DNA of 11,559 nt from Erysipelotrichaceae bacterium (GCA_900754715.1 CAAEDX010000022.1:1-11559); one strand, 5' to 3'. Positions 1-7,241 are shown, counted from the stretch's first letter. Made by a program: numbers and translations. The notes: generated by a model not told the origin, from the letters alone.

Positions 1-198
1 CTGCAAATGAGACTGTCTGGATACCACAGACCATTCTGATATCGATCTAAAAGATGCAGAAGTGCCTCATGTTTCGCATGATCAAAAAAATCTTCAGACT
101 TTTTGAGGAAATCATGATCTTTGCCGTATAGGTAAGACGAGGAAGGATCATGGATACAAGAAATAATCTACCTTGCCCATATCCTGCCCACAGATCAT
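1..198 (-). pseudogene. Possible decayed or partial protein-coding remnant at the window edge
   Basis: On the minus strand a frame is open from position 167 to the window edge (55 codons) with protein-like content such as GKDHDFLKKSEDFFDHAK, but it has no ATG and a TAG at 168-170 closes it upstream. A second frame starts with ATG at 196-198, reads MICGQDMGKVDYFLYP and stops at 148-150, just where the first frame becomes protein-like. A single-base frameshift near position 150 would join the two into one reading frame. I see no clear ribosome binding site before either start. The family is not recognised. It could be a disrupted gene whose remainder lies outside the window, or chance; the short length keeps confidence low. 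Confidence 0.25.
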
Positions 199-248
199 TG
201 ACTGGCACTTTATGCCATGAAGAAAGGAGATCATGGAAACATCTTTAG
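150..248 (+). CDS. Doubtful 32-codon ORF overlapping the start of the nuclease-family gene
   Basis: An ATG at 150 preceded by AGGAAGG (140-146, only 3 nt away) opens a 32-codon frame beginning MDTRNNLPCPYP and ending at TAG 246-248, 16 nt inside the following gene. The 3-nt spacing from Shine-Dalgarno to ATC-ATG-GA matches that of the next gene, which is the only hint that it is real. It has no membrane segment or recognisable motif. It could be a leader that couples translation, a remnant of a duplicated 5' end, or nothing; it overlaps a candidate remnant on the other strand, and both are unlikely to be genuine. Confidence 0.15.
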   Translation: MDTRNNLPCPYPAHRSLTGTLCHEERRSWKHL

Positions 249-1207
249 CACGCACGATCGACAATAACTTCGATCACATCCGCTATGATGCGGTCTGTAA
301 ACAGCTGCTCAGCGACAAACACATTCTTGCCTGGATCATCAAGGACCATGTAAGCGAATGTCATGGCATGACGATCGAAGAGATCATCCGCTGCATCGAG
401 GGCGATCCTGAAGCGTCAAAGCGAGCCGTCTTCCCTGAAGAATCGAACGCGCCGATGATCATCGGCAGGAACACGGTGGATTTCAGTTCTTTTGAAGAAA
501 TAGTGACTTATGATCTTTTATTCACTGTGACGATCCCTTCTAATGAGAAACCAGTCCATCTGATCATTGATATCGAGGCGCAGAGTGAATTCAGCCCTGG
601 CTATCCACTGACCAAACGTGCCGCGTATTATTGCGCGCGAATGCTCTCCTCACAGAAAGGAAGAGAGTTTACCGGCATGAACTATGGTGATCTCAAGAAG
701 GTATACAGCATCTTCATCTGCACTGATCCGCCGCAATACAGGATGAATTCTGTTTACGGATATGTTACTGTGCCCGTCATCAGCAAAGGTCACGAGCCAT
801 CAGAAGAATATGATACGCAAAGCATATCCTTCATCCTGCTTGGGAATGAGGAAGATGAGAAAGCGCCAAGTGCGCTGCGGCTGCTGAATGTGCTGCTCAC
901 ATCCGAAAAAGGTGCAAAAGAGCGAAAGCGGATCCTGGAAGAAGAGTTTGGGGTACCGATGACAGTAAGAATGGAAAGTGAGGTGAATGAGATGAGCGAC
1001 TTATGGAGAGGCGTAGAAAACCGCGGCATTCGCAAAGGGCGTGCAGAAGGACTTGCGACAGGACGCGCAGAGGGTCGTGCGGAAGAAAAGCTGAACGCGA
1101 TCAAAAGCTTGATGAAAAAGCTGAACTTTACGATGGAACAGGCGATGGATGCGCTGGATGTGCCGGAAAGCGAACAGGAAAGATACGCACGGCTGTTGAA
1201 TCAATAG
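233..1207 (+). CDS. Rpn-type / PD-(D/E)XK nuclease-family protein, 324 aa
   Basis: This looks like a member of the Rpn (recombination-promoting nuclease) or transposase-like PD-(D/E)XK group that is frequent in gut Firmicutes. The core runs from about residue 15 to 225: Asp94 in YDLLF, then a beta strand ending in IDIEAQ with Glu115 and Gln117, which fit the D...(D/E)xK-like active site (ExQ variant), followed by Arg129 and Tyr132 in a helix. The C-terminal part (about 257-285) is the low-complexity GRAEG-rich repeat typical of the family, then a helical tail. The start is the ATG after AAAGGAG (223-229, tight 3-nt spacing). In this family nuclease activity and a role in RecA-independent recombination are known for E. 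coli RpnA; for this protein the activity is inferred. It stands alone, convergent with nrdDG, and no terminal inverted repeats or transposase partner are visible. Confidence 0.85.
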   Translation: METSLARTIDNNFDHIRYDAVCKQLLSDKHILAWIIKDHVSECHGMTIEEIIRCIEGDPEASKRAVFPEESNAPMIIGRNTVDFSSFEEIVTYDLLFTVTIPSNEKPVHLIIDIEAQSEFSPGYPLTKRAAYYCARMLSSQKGREFTGMNYGDLKKVYSIFICTDPPQYRMNSVYGYVTVPVISKGHEPSEEYDTQSISFILLGNEEDEKAPSALRLLNVLLTSEKGAKERKRILEEEFGVPMTVRMESEVNEMSDLWRGVENRGIRKGRAEGLATGRAEGRAEEKLNAIKSLMKKLNFTMEQAMDALDVPESEQERYARLLNQ

Positions 1208-1209
1208 CA

Positions 1210-1245
1210 AAGGCCCCTATATAAGATCACTTATATGGGGGCCTT
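1210..1245. terminator. 16-bp hairpin between convergent genes, probable bidirectional terminator
   Basis: Arms 1210-1225 and 1230-1245 pair over 16 bp with a single G-U pair and a 4-nt loop (ATCA), starting 3 nt after the nuclease-gene stop codon. Neither strand has a long U tract; the minus-strand reading has CCTTT after the stem. It is well placed to end both the nuclease-gene transcript and the nrdDG transcript coming the other way. Confidence 0.6.
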
Positions 1246-1282
1246 AAAACGTTAAATTCAACGGTTTGGTAAACTAACGATC

Positions 1283-1344
1283 ATCAAAACAGTATCAGGA
1301 AAGCGCATATTCATCATGTGGACCTGATTCCGAACTGTTTTGAT
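1283..1344. repeat. Imperfect long inverted repeat downstream of nrdG
   Basis: ATCAAAACAGT (1283-1293) is repeated inverted as ACTGTTTTGAT (1334-1344), with a second inner pair ATCAGG (1294-1299) and CCTGAT (1323-1328), leaving a 5-nt bulge and a 23-nt apical part. It lies 30 nt past the nrdG stop and may help protect or end the nrdDG transcript. A further 5-bp hairpin (1346-1359) lies between it and the stop codon. It might alternatively be a dispersed intergenic repeat, which cannot be judged from one copy. Confidence 0.45.
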
Positions 1345-1373
1345 CACCATTTTGATGGTCAAGTCTTTCTTTT

Positions 1374-1898
1374 TTAGTCCAGCTTCAAATTGCTTTCATC
1401 ATATGAAGAAAGTACGACATGCCCTTTGCGCAGTGAGGCGGGCACATCGATGATGCGCTGGTTGCGGCTGCCTTTGAAGCGCAGTCGATAATCTTTCTGT
1501 TTCTGCAGGAAACGGCCGTCCACGAGCACATCAAGCAGTTCCAGCAGCTGTCGATGCTGGTCATCTTCCAGCAGCTGCTCATATGTATATCCGGAATAAG
1601 CCCACAGTGAGAGTCCCTTGCGTTTGGCTGCCTGGGCGATCGGCAGCAATGCCGCGCTTTGGACAAAGGGCTCTCCGCCTGATAAGGTCAGCCCGCTCTG
1701 CAGCGGTTCCTGTTCGATCTGATGGATCAGTTCCTGCACATCATACAGCTGGCCTGCGTCTGGATCGTGGGTCTGTGGATTGTGACAGCCTGGGCAGTGA
1801 TGCGGACATCCCTGTGTCCACAGCACCATCCGGATGCCTGGCCCGTCCACGAAGCTGTCCAGCTGCAGAGGGCTGGCCAGGCGAAGCTGTTCAGTCAT
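1374..1898 (-). CDS. nrdG: Anaerobic ribonucleotide reductase activating protein, 174 aa
   Basis: Radical-SAM enzyme that cleaves S-adenosylmethionine at a [4Fe-4S] cluster to install the glycyl radical on NrdD, in the cytoplasm. The cluster motif CPHHCPGC gives Cys31, Cys35 and Cys38 (CX3CX2C), preceded by the NrdG-typical FVDGPGIR near residues 16-23. The SAM-contacting GGEP is at 74-77 and the late family motif FKGSRNQRIID is at 141-151. The start is taken as the ATG at 1896-1898. The frame stays open up to 2078, but that extension would lie inside nrdD, and this ATG directly precedes the conserved N terminus. The ATG overlaps the nrdD stop by 8 nt (ATGACTGA), and AAAGGAT lies about 10 nt before it, which points to translational coupling with nrdD. 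Length is normal for the family. Confidence 0.95.
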   Translation of the reverse strand: MTEQLRLASPLQLDSFVDGPGIRMVLWTQGCPHHCPGCHNPQTHDPDAGQLYDVQELIHQIEQEPLQSGLTLSGGEPFVQSAALLPIAQAAKRKGLSLWAYSGYTYEQLLEDDQHRQLLELLDVLVDGRFLQKQKDYRLRFKGSRNQRIIDVPASLRKGHVVLSSYDESNLKLD

Positions 1899-4236
1899 GC
1901 TTGACGCGATCCTTTTCTTCGGCTTTCTTGGCGTCGTTAAAGCGGTCCACCGTACCGACCAGATAGCCGGTGATGCGACGGATCTTCTCAAACTTATATT
2001 CGCTCTTGGAATCATCTCGGCCGCATTTCGGGCAGATATGGCCTTCGATGACACCGCTGTATCCGCAGCAAGGGTCACGGTCTACGGGATGATTGATGCT
2101 GCCGTAGCCGATATTATTCTCTTTCATGCAGCGGACCACAGCTTCAAACGCCTCTAGGTTGTTGGTCGGATCGCCATCGACTTCCACATAAGAGATATGG
2201 CCGCCATTGGTCAGCGCGTGATATGGCGCTTCCAGACGGATCTTGTCAAAGGCGCGGATATGATAATAGACCGGAATATGGAAAGAATTCGTATAGTACT
2301 CGCGGTCAGTGATGCCCTCCAGCTCACCGAAGATCTTTTTATCGATCTTGGTAAACCGTCCGGAAAGTCCTTCGGCCGGCGTGGCGATCAAGGAGAAGTT
2401 CAAATGGTATTTCTCAGTGGCCTCATCCATCTTCTGGCGCATGTGACCGATGATCTCCAGACCAAGCTGCTGCGCATATTCGCTCTCGCCGTGATGCTCA
2501 CCGATCAGTGCCTTCAGGCATTCTGCCAGACCGATGAAGCCCATGGTCAGCGTGCCTTGCTTGACCATTTCTTCCAGCGTATCTTCCCATTCGAGCTCAT
2601 CGGAACCAAGCCATACGCCTTGGCCCATCAGGAACGGGAAATTCTTGACTTTCTTTCCGGCCTGGATGGCAAGGCGTTCCAGCAGCTGCTCGATCACAAG
2701 CTCGATCTTTTCATCCAGCTCGGCATAAAAGCCTTCGATATCTGCTTCACCAAGCATCACTTTGCCATGCTTGATGCCGATGCGCGGCAAGTTGATGGAA
2801 GTGAAGGAATTATTGCCTCGGCCTGGCGTGATCTCTGGTCCGTTCACGTTGCCCATGACGCGGGTGCGGCAGCCCATGGTCGCCACTTCTGTTTCAGGAC
2901 GTCCCGGCACATAATATTGCAAATTGAACGGAGCATCCAGGAACTCAAAGTTCGGGAACAGGCGTTTGGCGCTTACCCGACAGGCAAGCTTGAACAGATC
3001 ATAGTTTGGATCGCCTGGATCGTAGTTGACTCCTTCTTTGACCTTGAAGATGAGGATCGGGAAGATCGGGGTCTCTCCGTTGCCCAGGCCGGCTTCCTGC
3101 GCCAGCATCAGCTTCTCGCTGACCATGCGGCCTTCCGCCGAGGTATCCGTACCAAAGTTGATGCTGGAAAACGGCACTTGCGCGCCGGCGCGGGAATGCA
3201 TCGTGTTCAGATTATGCACGAAGCCCTCCATCGCCTGATAAGTCAGCTTCTCGGTCTCCTTCAGCGCTTCTTTGTACGCGAAATCATTGACCAGCTTGCG
3301 CTGACCCTCATCCAGTCCATGCTTCTCTTCGAGCATCTGATTCATCGCCTGGATGAAGCGCTCATCCATGCGCAAGGCCGGACGCAGGCCGGTATCTTTC
3401 TCAACTTGTTCCATGTCTGACTTGATGTCTTCCTCAAGCGAGATCAGCACTTCGAGCGCCTTGTTCACGTTGTCGGTATAAGAACGGCGGAACGTCTTGG
3501 CGACGCCCTCCGCGAGATAATAGTCGAAAGCTGGGATGCTCTGCCCGCCATGCTGGTCATTCTGATTGCTCTGAATGGCGATCGCAGCCAGCGCGGCATA
3601 GCTGGTGATGCTCTGCGGTTCACGCAGATGCCCATGTCCCGTGGAGAATCCGCCCTTGAACAGCTTATCCAGAGGAATCTGGCAGCACGTCAGCGTGCCC
3701 ATGTTCATGAAGTCCATATCATGAATGTGGATATCACCGTCATCATGCATCTTAGCGAACTTCGGCGTCATGAGGTTGGCCTTGCAGAACTCGCGGGATA
3801 CCGCGCTGCCATACTGCAGCATCGTTCCCATGGCCGTATTGCCGTCAATGTTGGCATTCTCACGCTTGACATCGGCGTCTTTGCTGTCTGAGAACGTGAT
3901 CTCCTTGATCGACTGCATCAGCCGGGACTTCATGTTGCGGATGCGCGTGCGCTCGGCACGATACAAGATGTATGCCTCGCTCGTCTTGGCATGTCCGCAT
4001 TCGATCAGGATCTTGACGACCGCGTCCTGGATCTCTTCCACCGTAGGAATGCCGTCCTGATAATGCCGGTTCAGATAGTTGACTACCTGATCCGTCAGCT
4101 GTTCTGCGGTGGCGTAATTGGCCACCTGTCCTTCATCCTCTGCCACCTTGGAAGCGGCCAGAAAGATCGCGCGGGTAATTTTCTCAGGAGCGAAGTAGAT
4201 CTCTCTACCGTCTCTTTTTCTGATTTTCGTAATCAT
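1891..4236 (-). CDS. nrdD: Anaerobic (class III) ribonucleoside-triphosphate reductase, 781 aa
   Basis: Reduces ribonucleoside triphosphates to deoxyribonucleotides without oxygen, using a glycyl radical formed by NrdG. Domains: ATP-cone regulatory domain (about 1-95, opening KIRKRDG), the ten-stranded catalytic barrel with Cys184/Cys185 (TLTCCQ) and the probable thiyl-radical Cys456 (MGCRTRV), a C-terminal zinc site made of Cys723, Cys724, Cys735 and Cys738, and the glycyl radical loop RRITGYLV with Gly757. The frame extends six codons further to a GTG at 4252-4254, but those codons are themselves the ribosome binding site (AAGGAGGGG), so the ATG at 4234-4236, 6 nt downstream, is the real start. 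It forms an operon with nrdG and is preceded by a long leader with a terminator-like hairpin. Two adjacent zinc-site cysteines, instead of a spaced CxxC, are slightly unusual. Confidence 0.97.
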   Translation of the reverse strand: MITKIRKRDGREIYFAPEKITRAIFLAASKVAEDEGQVANYATAEQLTDQVVNYLNRHYQDGIPTVEEIQDAVVKILIECGHAKTSEAYILYRAERTRIRNMKSRLMQSIKEITFSDSKDADVKRENANIDGNTAMGTMLQYGSAVSREFCKANLMTPKFAKMHDDGDIHIHDMDFMNMGTLTCCQIPLDKLFKGGFSTGHGHLREPQSITSYAALAAIAIQSNQNDQHGGQSIPAFDYYLAEGVAKTFRRSYTDNVNKALEVLISLEEDIKSDMEQVEKDTGLRPALRMDERFIQAMNQMLEEKHGLDEGQRKLVNDFAYKEALKETEKLTYQAMEGFVHNLNTMHSRAGAQVPFSSINFGTDTSAEGRMVSEKLMLAQEAGLGNGETPIFPILIFKVKEGVNYDPGDPNYDLFKLACRVSAKRLFPNFEFLDAPFNLQYYVPGRPETEVATMGCRTRVMGNVNGPEITPGRGNNSFTSINLPRIGIKHGKVMLGEADIEGFYAELDEKIELVIEQLLERLAIQAGKKVKNFPFLMGQGVWLGSDELEWEDTLEEMVKQGTLTMGFIGLAECLKALIGEHHGESEYAQQLGLEIIGHMRQKMDEATEKYHLNFSLIATPAEGLSGRFTKIDKKIFGELEGITDREYYTNSFHIPVYYHIRAFDKIRLEAPYHALTNGGHISYVEVDGDPTNNLEAFEAVVRCMKENNIGYGSINHPVDRDPCCGYSGVIEGHICPKCGRDDSKSEYKFEKIRRITGYLVGTVDRFNDAKKAEEKDRVKHD

Positions 4237-4265
4237 GAGATACCCCTCCTTCACTTGGTCGTGTG

Positions 4266-4303
4266 AAAAAACATGTGAGCTGACATACTGTCTTTCCTCA
4301 CAT
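4266..4303 (-). promoter_or_regulatory. Terminator-like hairpin (possible attenuator) in the nrdD leader
   Basis: On the minus strand ATGTGAG (4303-4297) pairs with CTCACAT (4279-4273) over 7 bp, enclosing a second GACA/TGTC stem with a 3-nt loop. After one G comes a run of six T (4271-4266). This has the form of an intrinsic terminator but lies between the nrdD promoter and its start codon, about 30 nt before the nrdD ATG, with no gene upstream for it to terminate. The likely meaning is premature termination that is relieved under some condition. No known riboswitch class was recognised. Confidence 0.5.
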
Positions 4304-4344
4304 CATTCACGCATAAAGATATTATGCTGATCTCCTTCATACAT
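4303..4344 (-). CDS. Possible 13-residue leader peptide upstream of nrdD
   Basis: Within the nrdD leader an ATG at 4342-4344 opens a frame reading MYEGDQHNIFMRE. Its TGA stop (4303-4305) abuts the 5' arm of the terminator-like hairpin. That geometry is what ribosome-controlled attenuation needs. Against it, the only Shine-Dalgarno-like sequence is a weak GAGAAG directly before the ATG, and there is no run of a single regulatory codon. It may well be chance. Confidence 0.2.
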   Translation of the reverse strand: MYEGDQHNIFMRE

Positions 4345-4393
4345 CTTCTCGACGGACTACTTCGACCGGCTATCTTGTATCGACACTTCAAAC

Positions 4394-4421
4394 ATTATAC
4401 ATCAGTTTGCCTGTCTGTCAC
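4394..4421 (-). promoter_or_regulatory. Promoter of nrdDG
   Basis: On the minus strand GTGACA (4421-4416; one mismatch to TTGACA) is followed after 16 nt by a perfect TATAAT (4399-4394). Transcription should begin near 4387, leaving a leader of about 150 nt before the nrdD ATG. I looked for an NrdR-box pair around it and saw none that was convincing. Confidence 0.7.
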
Positions 4422-4482
4422 GCTGAAAATGACTTACATTATTTGAAAGCCTGTTTCGGTCATCTTGCTTGACAACAAGGTG

Positions 4483-4510
4483 AAAAAAAGACAGGATCGC
4501 TGTGATCCCG
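4483..4510 (-). terminator. Intrinsic terminator after the histidine kinase gene
   Basis: Immediately after the kinase TGA the minus strand folds CGGGATC (4510-4504) onto GATCCTG (4498-4492), 7 bp including one G-U pair with a 5-nt loop, followed by TC and seven T (4489-4483). It separates the two-component genes from the nrdDG promoter. Confidence 0.8.
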
Positions 4511-4513
4511 CCC

Positions 4514-5962
4514 TCATTTTTTATCGGCAACAGGCAGTTCAAACCAGAAAGTGCTGCCTTCTCCCACTCTGCTGTCTACCCCAAATTTTGCTTTGTGCAG
4601 CTCCAGGATGCCTTTGACGATGCTCAGCCCGATGCCTGAGCCGACCTTGGCGCGCACATGGCTTTGATTGCCGCGATAATAGCGATCCCATACGTAGGGA
4701 AGCATATCTTCCGCGATGCCTTCGCCAAAGTCCTGCACAGCCAGACGGTAGATGCCGTTCTCCACCGACTGGTGCACGACGATCTCCCGGCGTTTCGTGC
4801 TGTAATTGACCGCGTTGGTGATCAGATTATAGACCACCTGGGTCAGCTTCACGCTGTCCCCTTCCACCATCACTTTATCCATCGGTTCCAGGCGGATCTT
4901 GAATTCGCGCTTGAGCAGATGGCGCAGCCGCTCACAGATCTCGCTTACCTGTCCGGAAATGTCAAACACAGAGATCTCCAGCGATTGTACGCCGGCCTGC
5001 AGCTTGCTGACATCGAGGATCTCATTGACGAGAGTGGTGAGCCGATTGGCCTCGTCGATGATCACCTGGACATTTTCAGCATTGTTCTCGCCGGGAATAT
5101 CCCGCATCATCTCACCATAGCCGCTGATCATCGTCAGCGGCGTGCGCAGGTCATGGCTCATATTGGCAATGAGCTCATTGCGCAGCCCCTCCACTTTCTT
5201 CAGCTCGCGCGCTGCGTAATTCAGCGTCTCATTGAGCTCATGGATCTCCACATACTCATGATTGTCAAAATGCACATCATAATTGCCGAGCGCCAGCTGC
5301 CGTGCCTGCTCATTAGTCGTCAGGATCGGCCTGGCAATGCGGTTGGACAGATAGTAAGCCAGTCCCACGGCCATGGCAATGATGATGATGGCAATGAGGA
5401 TGAACTGTGTCTGCAGCGTCGATACCGTAGACTGCACCGGCGAAAGCCGCGTATTGACGAACACCACATATTGATGTCCATCTTCAGAATTGATGACAGA
5501 TGCGCTGGTCATATCACGCACATCTGAATTATTGCCATCTTTATCATTCACGATGATGGAAGCTTTGCCATTCTGGGAAGACAGTGCCTGCAGGTAAAGC
5601 TCTTCGTTGCGATCCAGCATCAGTGGCTGGCTCGGGCATGCCTGATAATCACCGCTCATCGCGGCGATCGGATAAGGCTCCTCACCGTTGCCCATTCCAT
5701 ATGTATAGACACAAAAGCCCTGAGAACTTGCAATGTCTTGGATCTTCTCAAAGTTATAGCCATGGCTGAGCACCTCGCTGATCTTGTCCGTAGCTCGCTG
5801 TACGCTGCGCTCTTTGATGAACATATAAAAATCTTTCAGGAACACCACTTGCGCCAGATAGAAGATACACAGGATGACAAAGATGAAGCCGATCAGATAG
5901 ATCAGTACCTTCTGCTGTATTTTCAGGCTTTTAATCTTTTTTCTCAAAACGGTAACCCACAC
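4514..5962 (-). CDS. Membrane sensor histidine kinase, about 480 aa
   Basis: Partner of the response regulator directly upstream. Layout: a short basic N terminus, membrane segment 1 (about 19-41), an extracellular sensor region of about 145 residues (42-186) with no recognised fold, membrane segment 2 (187-205), HAMP linker (about 206-258), dimerisation/phosphoacceptor helix with His270 in MSHDLRTPLT, and a HATPase domain with N box (Asn383), G1 box DFGEGIA (411-417) and G2 box GSGIGLS (441-447). It should autophosphorylate at His270 and pass phosphate to Asp52 of the regulator. The start is uncertain: the frame opens at a GTG (5960-5962) inside the regulator gene, with a TTG five codons later (5945-5947) giving a typical N terminus MRKKIKSLKI. 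There is no ATG and no clear ribosome binding site, so translation is probably coupled to the regulator gene. The signal sensed cannot be told. Confidence 0.93.
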   Translation of the reverse strand: MWVTVLRKKIKSLKIQQKVLIYLIGFIFVILCIFYLAQVVFLKDFYMFIKERSVQRATDKISEVLSHGYNFEKIQDIASSQGFCVYTYGMGNGEEPYPIAAMSGDYQACPSQPLMLDRNEELYLQALSSQNGKASIIVNDKDGNNSDVRDMTSASVINSEDGHQYVVFVNTRLSPVQSTVSTLQTQFILIAIIIIAMAVGLAYYLSNRIARPILTTNEQARQLALGNYDVHFDNHEYVEIHELNETLNYAARELKKVEGLRNELIANMSHDLRTPLTMISGYGEMMRDIPGENNAENVQVIIDEANRLTTLVNEILDVSKLQAGVQSLEISVFDISGQVSEICERLRHLLKREFKIRLEPMDKVMVEGDSVKLTQVVYNLITNAVNYSTKRREIVVHQSVENGIYRLAVQDFGEGIAEDMLPYVWDRYYRGNQSHVRAKVGSGIGLSIVKGILELHKAKFGVDSRVGEGSTFWFELPVADKK

Positions 5963-6608
5963 CGCGCAGCGTGACGATCATCGAGCTGTATTCCTGCAGG
6001 CTCTTGCGCAGCAGCTTGATATGGGTATCCAGCGTACGATCATCGCCATAAAAATCATAGCCCCACACATCACGGATCAGCTGCTCCCGTGTCAGCGCTA
6101 TCCCTTCGTTCTCGATCATGTAAAACAGCAGAGTGTATTCTTTCGGCGACATTTCCACTTCTTTGCCATGGATGAACACCTCACGGGCGCTGAGGTCCAC
6201 CTTGAGGTCCTTATATTCATACAGCTTGCGCTTGGCGCGTCCCCCTCCCTGATAACGTTTCAGGATCGCGGCGACACGCATCATCAGCTCTCTGCAGGAG
6301 AAGGGCTTGACCACGTAATCATCTACGCCGACCTCAAAACCGTGGATGCGGTCATATTCCTCACCGCGTGCTGACAGCATGATCACCGGGGTATCACAGA
6401 ATTCGTGGATCTTCTTCACAGCGCTGAAGCCGTCAAGGTTAGGCATCATGATATCCATGATGATGCAGTCATAGCTCATGCCTTCGCATTTTTCCACGGC
6501 GTCCATGCCATCCACGGCCTCAAAGACCTCATATCCCTCAAATTCCGCAAACTTCCGGATCATCCTGCGGATATTCACTTCGTCATCTACAACCAAAATT
6601 TTAGCCAT
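5931..6608 (-). CDS. OmpR/PhoB-family response regulator, 225 aa
   Basis: Cytoplasmic DNA-binding regulator of the two-component pair. The receiver domain (about 1-118) has the acidic pair Asp8/Asp9 in LVVDDE, phosphoacceptor Asp52 in IIMDIMMP, Ser79 and Lys101 in VKPFS. A short glycine/basic linker (about 119-128) leads to an OmpR-type winged helix (about 130-223) with the family signatures SPKEYTLL, RTLDTHIKLLRKSL and LRGVGYRF. The start is the ATG 7 nt after AGGTGA (6616-6621). Its 3' end overlaps the kinase gene by up to 32 nt, so the two are one transcription and translation unit. Regulated genes are not identifiable here; it may control itself or the neighbouring sigma factor. Confidence 0.96.
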   Translation of the reverse strand: MAKILVVDDEVNIRRMIRKFAEFEGYEVFEAVDGMDAVEKCEGMSYDCIIMDIMMPNLDGFSAVKKIHEFCDTPVIMLSARGEEYDRIHGFEVGVDDYVVKPFSCRELMMRVAAILKRYQGGGRAKRKLYEYKDLKVDLSAREVFIHGKEVEMSPKEYTLLFYMIENEGIALTREQLIRDVWGYDFYGDDRTLDTHIKLLRKSLQEYSSMIVTLRGVGYRFEKKD

Positions 6609-6637
6609 TCTGTGATCACCTGCCTTATATATTTTTT

Positions 6638-6643
6638 ATTATA
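6638..6643 (-). promoter_or_regulatory. Possible -10 element for the two-component genes
   Basis: A perfect TATAAT on the minus strand overlaps the stop codon of the sigma-factor gene, 30 nt before the response regulator ATG. No good -35 box is visible at 16-18 nt upstream, so it may be weak, activator-dependent or simply sequence coincidence. If used, the regulator and kinase could be expressed apart from the sigma factor. Confidence 0.35.
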
Positions 6644-7193
6644 CCTTATCATCCCTCTTTCTTTGTGATGTTTTTTTGAAGTTTTTCATGCCTGTGGATG
6701 TCCATCCCGGATCAAATTCTCTGCGCAGCTGATGCAGTGCCCGGTAAAACCGGCTCTTGACCGTGTTGGGAGAAAGCTGGAGCATTTCTCCCAGCACCTT
6801 GAAACTGACGTTTTCTACTGCTTTCTGATAGACGATAAACGCATCCTGGGCACAGAGCCGGCGCAAGTACATATCAGTCAGCTGATAACAGGACAAAACA
6901 GCAGGCTCCTGTACGCTTTGCAACGATAGCTCACGGTGGACCCGGCGGTATTCGTTGCAGCACACATTGGTACAGATCTTGCGGGCCCAGGCCGGGAAGC
7001 TTCCGGCACTGCGCAGCTGCGGCAGTTTGTCAAAGATCCGCATCATCGTCTCGCTCACACATTCATCAGCGATATAGTCATCTTTCACGATAGCGCGAGC
7101 CTGAGCCATCAATGCTGGGCGCATCTCAGCCATGAGCTTCCCATACGCTTCCCGATCACCTTTGCGTGCCGCTATCACCACATTCACATCCAT
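6639..7193 (-). CDS. ECF-type RNA polymerase sigma factor, 184 aa
   Basis: Small sigma-70 family protein with only regions 2 and 4. Region 2 (about 12-85) includes the DECVSETMMRIFDKL helix and the AWARKICTNVCCNEYRR segment that contacts the -10 element. Region 4 (about 113-160) carries the helix-turn-helix with LGEMLQLSPNTVKSRFYRA (134-152). The tail from 161 is basic and of no known function. The start is the ATG 6 nt after a strong AGGAGG (7201-7206). It is followed after 30 nt by the response regulator gene; no anti-sigma factor gene lies next to it, unlike many ECF pairs. Control could instead come from the two-component system, but this is inference from position. I saw no convincing promoter between it and the terminator upstream. 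Confidence 0.9.
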   Translation of the reverse strand: MDVNVVIAARKGDREAYGKLMAEMRPALMAQARAIVKDDYIADECVSETMMRIFDKLPQLRSAGSFPAWARKICTNVCCNEYRRVHRELSLQSVQEPAVLSCYQLTDMYLRRLCAQDAFIVYQKAVENVSFKVLGEMLQLSPNTVKSRFYRALHQLRREFDPGWTSTGMKNFKKTSQRKRDDKV

Positions 7194-7241
7194 AAATGCA
7201 CCTCCTCATCTCTCATTTACGTCAATGCGGCCGAATACACT

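Noticed and set aside
1018..1090. Tandem DNA repeat within the nuclease-family gene
   Set aside because: The GRAEG-type repeats are a normal low-complexity feature near the C terminus of this protein family and need no separate explanation.
1899..2078. N-terminal extension of nrdG inside nrdD
   Set aside because: The extension shares bases with the conserved zinc and glycyl-radical part of nrdD, is serine/arginine-rich without NrdG similarity, and the ATG at 1896-1898 fits the family start.
2197..3420. A 407-codon open frame on the plus strand
   Set aside because: It lies wholly antisense to nrdD, has no ribosome binding site and no family motif; long antisense frames are expected opposite this codon usage.
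4428..4440. AATG-ACTTA-CATT inverted repeat just upstream of the nrdD -35 box, considered as an operator
   Set aside because: The arms are only 4 bp and the flanks do not extend the symmetry, so it is not distinguishable from chance.
4658..5527. A 289-codon open frame on the plus strand
   Set aside because: It is antisense to the histidine kinase, whose motifs are all present on the other strand; its His/Ile/Asp-rich content is typical of a shadow frame.
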